Below are positions 36,763 through 44,324 of a stretch of DNA of 48,773 nucleotides, piece by piece; position 1 is the first letter of the stretch, and the number at the start of each line of letters is the position of its first letter. The position numbers and the translations under genes were made by a program. The notes below the pieces were generated by a model. The model was not told the origin of the DNA. It did not search any database and was given only the letters and a program-made list of their open reading frames with translations. The DNA is from UBA11164 sp034376725 (GTDB lineage Bacteria; Pseudomonadota; Gammaproteobacteria; Xanthomonadales; Xanthomonadaceae). The DNA is taken from the NCBI GenBank assembly GCA_034376725.1, contig JAXMJH010000022.1:1-48773 (forward strand), written 5' to 3'.

Positions 36763-38859
36763 ATGCCCGACGCGAAACGCTACATCGCCTTCATCAGCTA
36801 CAGCCATGCCGACGAGCGGTGGGCCAAACGCCTTCAGCGCTGGCTGGAGCGCTACCGGGTGCCGAAACGGCTGCGCGCCGAGCGGCCTGAACTGCCCGCA
36901 CGCCTGTACCCGGTGTTCCGCGACCGCGACGAGCTGGCCTCGGCCAACGACCTGTCCGAATCGATCCAGTCGGCGATGGCCGACTCCGGCGCGCTGATCG
37001 TGATCTGCTCGCCGACCGCCGCCGCCTCGCGCTGGGTCAACGAGGAAATCCGCCATTTCCGCCAGAATCACGATCCCAAGCGGATCTTCTGCCTGATGGT
37101 GGCCGGTCAGCCCAACCCCGATGCGCCCGACTGCGCCTTTCCCCCGGCCCTGCTGCGCGACGACGAAGGTGAGCGACTGCACGAACCGCTGGCCGCCGAC
37201 GTCACCGCCAGCGGCGATGGCCCGCGCAATGCGGCGCTGAAGATCGCCGCCGGCCTGCTCGGGGTGGGCGTGGACGAACTCAAGCAGCGCGATGCCCAGC
37301 GCCAGGCACGTTTCTGGTCGGCGGTGGCCGCCGGTTCGCTGGCCGTCGCCGCGCTCACCATCGGCCTGGCCATTGTCGCGGTATTGGCCCGTGAGGAATC
37401 CGAACTGCGCCGCCAGCAGGCGGAAAACCTGATCGGCTTCATGCTCGGCGACCTGCGCGGCAAGCTGCAACCGATCGGCAAACTGGATGTGCTCGACGCG
37501 GTCGGCGATCAGGCCATGGACTACTTCGCCGCCCTCGGCGAGCGCGGCAGCGACCGGGAAATGCTGGCCCGCGCCATGGCCCTGCGCCAGATCGGCGAAG
37601 TCCGTTTCAACCAGGGCAAACTGGAGCCGGCGCTGGCGGCTTTCCAGCAATCGCTCGACCAGGCCCGAACCCTGTACGAGCACACGCCGCAGAACGACGA
37701 CTACCTGTTCGAGCTCGGTCAGGCCGAGTTCTGGGTCGGCTATGTCGCCTGGCAGCGCAACGATCTGGACGGCGCCGACGAGGCCTTTCAGCGCTACATG
37801 CAGCGCAGCCGCGAATTGCTGGCGCGCGAGCCCGACAACCACGACTACCAACTGGAATTGTCCTATGCCTACGGCAACCTCGGCAGCATGGCGCGCGAGC
37901 GCGGCCGGGCCGAAACCGCTCTGGAGCACTTCGAAATGTCCGAGGCGTTGTTGCGCAAGCTCCTCAGCAGCGACCCGTCAGACACCGGAATCAGATTCGA
38001 TCTGGCCGAGGGCCTTTCGTGGATCGGCTCGACACTGCTCGATCTGGGACGCCTGCGCGAGAGCGAAAAGACCTTTCGAGAGGCCTTCGATCTTTTTTCG
38101 AGCCTGCACGAGCTTCAAGCCGATCGCCTGCACAGCCATAAGTTCGGTGATGCCGGGATTTTCCTGGCGCGCGTCTCCCTGCATCTCGGCCAGCTAGACG
38201 AAACCGCTGAGCTGTTCCGGAGCAGTGAGCGGATCAACCAGGGCCTGGTCGATTTCGACCCGACCAATAGCGCTTGGCGCAGAGCCTTGCACAGCGGACA
38301 ACGCTTCCAGGCGGAACTGGCGCTGGCGACCGGCCAAACTGAACTGGCAGACGAACTGCTCGCCATGGCTCACATGGGTTTCAGCCGACTGGTCGAAGAA
38401 GATCCGAGCAACCGGGTGTTAGCAATCCACCTGGCGATGACCGAACGCGCGCAGGCGCTGCGGCTTCTTGGTGCTGGCCAGCTTCAGGAAGCCCTGTCGC
38501 TGGCCCGGCGCGCGACTGATCGCATCGATACCGCGGCGGAAGCCGGCGGCAGACGAACCGCACGCCTGGATTCCGCCCTCATCGCTGAATCGCTGGGGCG
38601 AATCGAACAGGCCGCTGGATCGGTCGACGCATCTGCGGCGAGCTTGATCAAGGCCCAGCGCCTGCTCGACGAGAGCGCGGAATCCGGCGTTGTCGTCAAC
38701 GCGCTCCGCGCGCAGCTTGCGTGTTATTTAAACCGTGAAGAGGAAGCGCAGGAACTGGCGGACCGGCTGCGCGCCGTCGGCTTCGCCGACCCCCGGTTTC
38801 CGATTCCCTGCGCCGACACCACGGGCGTCGTCACAAGCGTTTCCGCCACACCCCGGTGA
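36763..38859 (+). CDS. TIR-domain protein with membrane helix and TPR array (copy 1)
   Basis: A 698-residue protein. Residues 5-150 are a TIR domain: FISYSHADERWAKRLQRWLE, the BB-loop-like VFRDRDELASANDL and ICSPTAAASRWVNEEI. Trp91 and Glu95 match the WxxxE spacing around the catalytic Glu of NAD-cleaving TIRs such as SARM1. One membrane helix (about 185-211) follows, then a conserved ENLIGFMLGDLRGKLQPIGKLD segment, then TPR-like repeats to the end. It could bind or cleave nucleotides and relay signals at the inner membrane. Together with the small protein 40 bases downstream it forms a module repeated at 44325-47037. The ATG at 36763 lacks a clear ribosome binding site. NADase activity is inferred. 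Confidence 0.85.
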   Translation: MPDAKRYIAFISYSHADERWAKRLQRWLERYRVPKRLRAERPELPARLYPVFRDRDELASANDLSESIQSAMADSGALIVICSPTAAASRWVNEEIRHFRQNHDPKRIFCLMVAGQPNPDAPDCAFPPALLRDDEGERLHEPLAADVTASGDGPRNAALKIAAGLLGVGVDELKQRDAQRQARFWSAVAAGSLAVAALTIGLAIVAVLAREESELRRQQAENLIGFMLGDLRGKLQPIGKLDVLDAVGDQAMDYFAALGERGSDREMLARAMALRQIGEVRFNQGKLEPALAAFQQSLDQARTLYEHTPQNDDYLFELGQAEFWVGYVAWQRNDLDGADEAFQRYMQRSRELLAREPDNHDYQLELSYAYGNLGSMARERGRAETALEHFEMSEALLRKLLSSDPSDTGIRFDLAEGLSWIGSTLLDLGRLRESEKTFREAFDLFSSLHELQADRLHSHKFGDAGIFLARVSLHLGQLDETAELFRSSERINQGLVDFDPTNSAWRRALHSGQRFQAELALATGQTELADELLAMAHMGFSRLVEEDPSNRVLAIHLAMTERAQALRLLGAGQLQEALSLARRATDRIDTAAEAGGRRTARLDSALIAESLGRIEQAAGSVDASAASLIKAQRLLDESAESGVVVNALRAQLACYLNREEEAQELADRLRAVGFADPRFPIPCADTTGVVTSVSATPR

Positions 38860-38899
38860 CCGAATCCCCGGTAACCGACTGCCAACCAGGAGAGCCCGC

Positions 38900-39292
38900 A
38901 TGAGCCAGCCCTACACCGTCACCCTCGATGTCCGTAACTGGGCGCAGACCGACCCCGCGTGGACCAACGTCGTCGCTTCCAACGGCAAAACCTATGGCTA
39001 TCGTTACGCCGGCGGCTCCGATGGCAGCGGCAACGTGGTCGAACAGGGTCGCGGCAGCGAAGATATCACCGTCAACCTGATCGCCGATCCCAACTACTAC
39101 AAGATGCAGGACATCAAGTTCGAGGACGACCCTGAGAATCAGCTCTCCAAGAAAAGCCTTGCCGACCTGCAAGTCGTGATCAAGGACAAGAACGACAAGG
39201 TCGAGTCGAACGCCTACTACAAGATCACCGTCAAGGACAAAGTGGCCGACTGCACCCTGCTCTGCGATCCGAGAGTCTCGAATACGAACTGA
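38900..39292 (+). CDS. Small beta-rich partner protein of TIR copy 1
   Basis: A 130-residue, acidic, cytosolic-looking protein with no signal peptide. It is mostly predicted beta strand: YTVTLDVRNWAQ, WTNVVASNGKTYGYRYAGG, DITVNLIADPNYY and NAYYKITVKDK. It ends in CTLLCDPRVSNTN. The same landmarks, WTNVxxSNGKxYxYxYxGG, a VxLxLIAD strand and a final CDPxxxN, occur in the protein at 46630, which also follows a TIR-TPR gene. The ATG at 38900 has AGGAG 7 bases upstream. The fold and C-terminal Asp-Pro motif vaguely recall small bacterial DP-EP-type proteins, a weak impression. Function is unknown; conserved pairing suggests a trigger, regulator or substrate of the TIR protein. Confidence 0.75.
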   Translation: MSQPYTVTLDVRNWAQTDPAWTNVVASNGKTYGYRYAGGSDGSGNVVEQGRGSEDITVNLIADPNYYKMQDIKFEDDPENQLSKKSLADLQVVIKDKNDKVESNAYYKITVKDKVADCTLLCDPRVSNTN

Positions 39293-39553
39293 AGCGATGT
39301 GGCGCAGGAGTCAGCCGACGACCATGGGTCCAATCACGTACCAGCACCAATGCCTTGCCGGTAATGACCGCGATCGCGGTTCGTCGCTGTGCCCGCCTGC
39401 CGGCAGCGACGGGCGGAACGGTTTCTGGCCCCACCGCGATACGACGTCCACCGTCATGATCCACACCCGCCGAGTCGCCGCCGCGCCCAAGCAGCCTCCA
39501 TCCGGCTATCATCGGATCCAGGGGTGGATTCGCCTTAGAACGGAAACACTGGA

Positions 39554-41323
39554 ATGACCGCTGCGTCCGACCTGCCCATACTTGCCCGCCTGAACATCGG
39601 CGTGACCGGCCATCGCGACCTGCTGCCCGAGCAGGAAGCGGCGCTGCGGTCGCAGGTTTCCGCGCTGTTCGAGCGGCTTTCGACCGACTTTCCGGACCTG
39701 CCGCTACAGGTGATTTCGGCCTTGGCCGAGGGCGCCGATCAGCTGGTGGCCGAACAGGCGCTGGCGATGGGCATCCCGGTGATGGCGCCGCTGCCGATGA
39801 ATCAGGGCGAGTACGAGCGCGATTTTCAGTCCGAAGCGGCGTTGCAACGGTTCCGTACCCTGCTTGCGCGCTGCCATACCCAGACCCTTCCGCTGGCGCC
39901 GGGTATCAACCCCACGGCCATCGGGCACGAGGGCCCGGAGCGCGATCAGCAATACGCCCAGGTCGGCGTGTTCATCTCCAGCCACTGTCAGTTGCTGCTG
40001 GCGCTCTGGGACGGCTCGCCGGCCGAGTCCGGCGGCGGCACCGCCGATGTGGTGCAGTTCCATGTCCACGAGCGGATGTCGGCGCAGCCCTGGTCCACCT
40101 CCACCGCCAGACTGCCCGACGACAAGGGCGATGACCTGGTCTACCACTTGCCCTGTAAGCGGCGAGGCAATCCGCCCGCCGGCGATTCTGCGGCACCGCT
40201 TGCCGCCCCCCATTGGCTCAATTCGGAGGGCAGTTGGCCGGGCGACCAGACGTTGCCGTACGCCTATCGCGAAGTTTTCGAGCGGATGCAGGCCTACAAC
40301 CGCGATCTGCGGCATTGCGCCGACCGGATCGCCGCCGAATCGGTAAGCCTGCTGCCGCCGGCCGCGGCGTCCGGTTCGCCCCGCGCCGAGAATCGTCTGA
40401 TGCGCCAGCTGGATTCGCTGTTCCGCCAGAGCGACTGGCTGGCCCTGCACTACCAGCGTCTGCACCGGCGCCTGCTGTTCGCCACTCACGCTTTGGCGGT
40501 CAGCCTGGGTCTGGGATTCATCCTTTATTACAATCTGGCGCCCGACCCTCGGGTGCTGGCGGTGTTCCTGGCCGTGTTCGCCGGTGGCAGCTTCTGGTAC
40601 TGGTTCGGTCAGCGTCGCGAATGGCACCGGAAGTACCACGATTACCGCGTACTCGCCGAAGGGCTACGGGTGCAGCTGTACTGGTATCTGGCCGGCATTC
40701 CGACCGACGCTGGCATCCAGTTTGCGCACCGCAGCTTTTTGCGTCGTGCCGATCGCGAGCTGGGCTGGATACGCCAGGTGATGCGTGGCGCCGCCCTGCC
40801 CGATGACCGTGAGCCGACGCCGGGCGATGCCTGGCTGGAATGGGTGATTGCCGACTGGGTCGGCGCGGTCGAGGCCGGCACCGGGCAACTGGCCTACTAC
40901 CGGAAGAAGATCGAACGCAGCAAGGAGCGCGAGCGCCACACCAGCCGCAGGTTCGCTGTCGCAGCAGTCGCCGTCGCCGGCTTGGGCGCGGCGCTGGTCC
41001 TGCTGCACGGCCGGATGTCGCTGGCTACGGCCAGTTTCGCCCTCGCCCTGTTCGGCCTGCTGCCGCTGATCGCCGGGCTCCACGAGGCCGACGCCGAGCG
41101 CCGGGCGGAACAGCAACAAACCAAGCAGTATCAGCTCATGTTCGAGCTGCTCCAGCGGGCGCAGCGCCAGCTGGATGTCACCGGCGACAATCAGCAGCGC
41201 CGCAGAACGCTTCGCGCGCTGGGCGAAGCCTGCCTGATGGAACACACCCGCTGGCTGACTGCGCATCACAAGCCGGCGTTACCCATGGAAGGAAAAACCG
41301 CCGCTTTCTCCGACCGCCGCTGA
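39554..41323 (+). CDS. SLOG-like nucleotide-sensor protein with four TM helices (copy 1)
   Basis: A 589-residue protein. The N-terminal 200 residues look like a SLOG/LOG-type Rossmann domain: NIGVTGHRDLLPEQE (14-28), a strand ending VISALAEGADQLVAEQAL and VGVFISSHCQLLLALWDG. SLOG domains bind nucleotides or ADP-ribose-type ligands and are often wired to membrane effectors. Two helix pairs follow: about 306-352, ending FWYWFGQRREWHRKYHDYR, and 465-510. A helical tail ends the protein. The first hairpin plus HRKYxDYRxLAEGLRVQxYW resembles SLATT-type 2TM effectors. The ATG at 39554 is preceded by a GGAAAC-like box. It lies 7 bases before its paralogue at 41331. A cell-killing or signalling role is inferred. 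Confidence 0.78.
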   Translation: MTAASDLPILARLNIGVTGHRDLLPEQEAALRSQVSALFERLSTDFPDLPLQVISALAEGADQLVAEQALAMGIPVMAPLPMNQGEYERDFQSEAALQRFRTLLARCHTQTLPLAPGINPTAIGHEGPERDQQYAQVGVFISSHCQLLLALWDGSPAESGGGTADVVQFHVHERMSAQPWSTSTARLPDDKGDDLVYHLPCKRRGNPPAGDSAAPLAAPHWLNSEGSWPGDQTLPYAYREVFERMQAYNRDLRHCADRIAAESVSLLPPAAASGSPRAENRLMRQLDSLFRQSDWLALHYQRLHRRLLFATHALAVSLGLGFILYYNLAPDPRVLAVFLAVFAGGSFWYWFGQRREWHRKYHDYRVLAEGLRVQLYWYLAGIPTDAGIQFAHRSFLRRADRELGWIRQVMRGAALPDDREPTPGDAWLEWVIADWVGAVEAGTGQLAYYRKKIERSKERERHTSRRFAVAAVAVAGLGAALVLLHGRMSLATASFALALFGLLPLIAGLHEADAERRAEQQQTKQYQLMFELLQRAQRQLDVTGDNQQRRRTLRALGEACLMEHTRWLTAHHKPALPMEGKTAAFSDRR

Positions 41324-41330
41324 GGCCACC

Positions 41331-43094
41331 ATGGCCGCCCCCACCGGTTCAGCGGCCGCGAAACCCGCCACGGTGGCTGCGCCTGCGCTGCCCCTGCTGA
41401 CCAGCCTGTCGATAGGTGTCACCGGGCATCGCGACCTCGACGCCGACGATGAACCACGTCTGCGCGAGCAGGTCCGCGATTTTCTGCTGCGACTGCGCCA
41501 GACCTTCCCTGGCCTGCCGCTGCGGGTGATCTGCGGCCTGGCCGAGGGTGCCGATCGACTGGTTGCCGAGCAGGCGCTGGCGCTGGACGTTCCCGTGCTG
41601 GTGCCTCGATTCACCGACGAAGGGGACAGCGATGAAGGCGAGCCGGATGCCGAGCAATCCCGGCGCTTCCAATCGCTGCTGGAGCGCTGTCGCTCGCTGG
41701 ACCTGCCTCATTCGACCAGTCCGCTCCAGTCCGCCGGCGGAGCCAGACCTGCGGATACCGGCCAGGAGCGCAATGCCCGCCGGGGCGTGTTCATTTCCAG
41801 TCACTGCCAGATCCTGCTGGCGCTTTGGGACGGGCAGCCCGCGCAATCGCCCGGCGAGACCGGCGATATCGTCGAATTTCATCTCAACGAACGCATGCCC
41901 GCCCTGAATTGGTCGGCGCCGATGCCCATGCAGTTGGCAGAAGACAGCAACGACCTGGTCTATCACCTGCCCTGCCGACGCCGTGACCTGGATCGGCACG
42001 ACGCAGCGGCTGCGCCGCGCTGGCTGCTTGCCGAGGAAGAACTGCCTGGCGACCAGCCCATCCCGGAGGAATATCGCCGGGTGTTTTCGCACATGCAGAC
42101 CTACAACGCCGACCTGCTCCGCCATGCCGGGTCGATCGAAGCGCACGCCCAAGGTTTTTTTTCGGAACAAAACGCCGCCCTGCGTACCGACCGCCAAATG
42201 CAGCTCCTGGACGTCGCCTATCGCCAGTCCGACTGGCTGGCCGTACATTACCAACGCCAGGTTCGACGCGGCCTGCTGGCCATTCACCTCATGGCGATCC
42301 TCATGGGCGCGGCCTTCATCGCCTATGACAATGTTCTCGACGAGCCGTGGTTTCTGGGCTTGTTTTTGCTGGCCTTCGCGATCGGCTGGCTGTGGTACGT
42401 GACCGGCCACCGGCGCGACTGGCATCGCAAGTACCTCGATTACCGGAACCTTGCCGAAGGACTGAGGGTGCAGATGTATTGGCACCTGGCATGGGTGGAG
42501 ACCGACAGCGATATCCTCTTCGCCTACGACAGATATCTGCGCAACCAGGACGCCGAGCTCGGCTGGATCCGGCACGTCATGCGCGATGCCGCACTGGTAC
42601 AGGATCGTCGTCGAAGCCGCGATCCGCACTGGTTGACCTGGACCATCGCCGACTGGGTGGGCGATGAAAGCAGCGGCCAGCTCGGCTATTACCTTCGCAA
42701 ATGCCACCAGTGCGAGCTGCACTATGGTCTCACCCGACGGTTAGGCCTCCTGGCACTGATCAGCGGCGTGATGGTGGCTGCGCTGCTGTTGCTGCTGAGC
42801 TCCCACCTGCCGGGACCGGTCGCCATCGGCATGCTGGTGCTGGTGGGTCTGCTGCCGCTCATCGCCGGAGTGCGCGAAAGCTATTCCAACAAGAAAGCCG
42901 ACAAGGAGCTGATCAAGCAGTACCGGCACATGGGCGGGATCTTCCGCCGTGCGCGCCGGCAGCTTGATGCCGCCAGGAGCGATGACGAGCGACGACGCGT
43001 GCTGCGCGCGCTCGGCGATGCCTGCCTGGAAGAACACACCGAGTGGCTGAAGATTCACCGCGACCGCCCGCTGGAACAAAGCCAACTGGGCTGA
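41331..43094 (+). CDS. SLOG-like nucleotide-sensor protein with four TM helices (copy 2)
   Basis: A 587-residue paralogue of the preceding protein with the same layout. SLOG-like domain: SIGVTGHRDLDADDE, LRVICGLAEGADRLVAEQAL and GVFISSHCQILLALWDG. Membrane hairpins lie at about 313-355 and 469-515, with the shared HRKYLDYRNLAEGLRVQMYW after the first. A C-terminal helix ends in ARRQLDAARSDDERRRVLRALGDACLEEHTEWL. Divergence from copy 1 is greatest in the loop after residue 85 and in the linker before the membrane part, which suggests different ligand or partner specificities with a common core. The start lies 7 bases after the copy 1 stop, so both are on one transcript and may form a hetero-oligomer. 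Confidence 0.78.
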   Translation: MAAPTGSAAAKPATVAAPALPLLTSLSIGVTGHRDLDADDEPRLREQVRDFLLRLRQTFPGLPLRVICGLAEGADRLVAEQALALDVPVLVPRFTDEGDSDEGEPDAEQSRRFQSLLERCRSLDLPHSTSPLQSAGGARPADTGQERNARRGVFISSHCQILLALWDGQPAQSPGETGDIVEFHLNERMPALNWSAPMPMQLAEDSNDLVYHLPCRRRDLDRHDAAAAPRWLLAEEELPGDQPIPEEYRRVFSHMQTYNADLLRHAGSIEAHAQGFFSEQNAALRTDRQMQLLDVAYRQSDWLAVHYQRQVRRGLLAIHLMAILMGAAFIAYDNVLDEPWFLGLFLLAFAIGWLWYVTGHRRDWHRKYLDYRNLAEGLRVQMYWHLAWVETDSDILFAYDRYLRNQDAELGWIRHVMRDAALVQDRRRSRDPHWLTWTIADWVGDESSGQLGYYLRKCHQCELHYGLTRRLGLLALISGVMVAALLLLLSSHLPGPVAIGMLVLVGLLPLIAGVRESYSNKKADKELIKQYRHMGGIFRRARRQLDAARSDDERRRVLRALGDACLEEHTEWLKIHRDRPLEQSQLG

Positions 43095-43115
43095 ACGACC
43101 CAATAACCAGACAGC

Positions 43116-43143
43116 CGAGCGCGCTCATGCGGCGGCGCGCTCG
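43116..43143. terminator. GC-rich hairpin between convergent genes
   Basis: CGAGCGCGC and GCGCGCTCG pair around a 10-base loop between the stop of the second SLOG gene (43094) and the convergent stop of the flavodoxin gene (43150). No T-run follows on either strand, so it is only a possible bidirectional terminator. Confidence 0.35.
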
Positions 43144-43149
43144 CCTCGC

Positions 43150-43887
43150 TCAGCGGTACTCCGGATTGGCGTGATCGAAGCGCGCGCCGGCATCCCAGGC
43201 GCTGCGCTGGTTGCCGTGCGCAGGCAGACCGCCGGCATCCTTGAGCATGCGCGCCAGATGCAGCAGGTTCCAGGTCATGAACGTGGTGTTGCGCTGGGTG
43301 AACTCATTGTCGAAGCCAACCGGCGGTCCGTCGTCGCGCGGGTCGCCGTAGCTCGGCCCGGGGCCGGCCTCACCGATCCATCCGGCATCGGCCTGCGGTG
43401 GAATCGTATAGCCCAGGTGCTGAAGGGCATACAGCACGCCCATGGCGACGTGCTTGATGCCGTCTTCGTTGCCGGTCACCAGACAGCCGCCGACCTTGCC
43501 GTAATAGACGTACTGGCCCTTGTCGTTTTGCTGACCGGACTGCGCGTACAGCCGCTCGATCACCTGCGTGCACACCGACGAGCGCTCACCGAGCCAGATC
43601 GGCGAACCGATGACCAGAATGTCGGCATCGCGAACCTTTGGCCACAGGGTCGGCCAATCGTCGCGGCTTGCGCCGTGCTCGGTCATGTCCGGCTGAACGC
43701 CGGGCGCCAGCACAAAATCCACCGCGCGAATGTGTTCGACCCGCACGCCGTGCGTGCGCATGATGGCTTCCGACACCTGCATCAAGGTCTCGGTGTGCGA
43801 AAGCTTGGGCGAGGGAGTCAGGGTGCAGTTGATGAAAACCGCGCTCAGGTCGTCATAGCGGGCTGGGGCTGGCGAGGTGTCTGTCAT
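43150..43887 (-). CDS. Flavodoxin-family / NAD(P)H-dependent FMN oxidoreductase
   Basis: A 245-residue flavodoxin-like-fold protein. Segments include FINCTLTPSPKLSHTETLM (the first strand and phosphate-binding loop), ILVIGSPIWLGERSSVCTQVIERL (second FMN contact) and GKVGGCLVTGNEDGIKHVAMGVLYALQHLGYTIPP (third strand with the family helix). The C-terminal WNLLHLARMLKDAGG is typical of this flavoprotein group. It probably reduces quinones or other small molecules with NAD(P)H. The ATG at 43887 has AAAGGAG 8 bases upstream. It lies between the two halves of the TIR/SLOG array on the opposite strand; whether it belongs to that system is unclear. Confidence 0.85.
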   Translation of the reverse strand: MTDTSPAPARYDDLSAVFINCTLTPSPKLSHTETLMQVSEAIMRTHGVRVEHIRAVDFVLAPGVQPDMTEHGASRDDWPTLWPKVRDADILVIGSPIWLGERSSVCTQVIERLYAQSGQQNDKGQYVYYGKVGGCLVTGNEDGIKHVAMGVLYALQHLGYTIPPQADAGWIGEAGPGPSYGDPRDDGPPVGFDNEFTQRNTTFMTWNLLHLARMLKDAGGLPAHGNQRSAWDAGARFDHANPEYR

Positions 43888-44324
43888 GACCAATCTCCTT
43901 TGACGGCGGAATGAACCCGGGAATCGCTGGCGCCGGCCCGGCGGCGCACATGCCGCGCCAGGATCAGTTGCCATTCCCGGTTGCTGAGCACCGATGGTAA
44001 CAACCTGACGCCTTGGCCGATGGACCAACCCCTGCCCGACCAGGCAAACACGGGTGTCTTTCGCTTCGAGCTACGCAACGCGAGTTGCAGGCCGGGCGAC
44101 CAAAGCCCGACAGCCTGCTAAAGTCGACATTCAGGGAGGTGGTCGACTGCGATCCGGGGCGCAGGCGAAATCGGTTGCATCGGCAGCGCGACACGCGGCG
44201 AGGAGTGCTTGCGGCCGCACGGCGCATTGGAAACACCGTGCGAGCAGCGGCCGGAACGTCCGCCTTCTTCCGGCGATCCCGTTGTTTGGTGATGCAGGGT
44301 CTTTAACGTGGTGGAGTCGCCATC
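43888..44324. other. Divergent intergenic region before TIR copy 2
   Basis: About 437 bases between the flavodoxin gene and the second TIR gene. It must hold a promoter for each. Open frames present are shadow-like, and no clear promoter hexamers, repeats or hairpins were recognised. A GGTGGAG box just before the GTG at 44325 is the only firm signal. Confidence 0.45.

Noticed and set aside
36337..37929. 530-codon minus-strand frame opposite TIR copy 1
   Set aside because: Composition is shadow-like (Val/Gly/Gln/His-rich), there is no start signal, and the plus-strand TIR-TPR gene explains the sequence.
39297..39557. 86-codon plus-strand frame between small protein 1 and the first SLOG gene
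   Set aside because: Arg/Pro-rich translation, no ribosome binding site and no counterpart in the second copy of the array.
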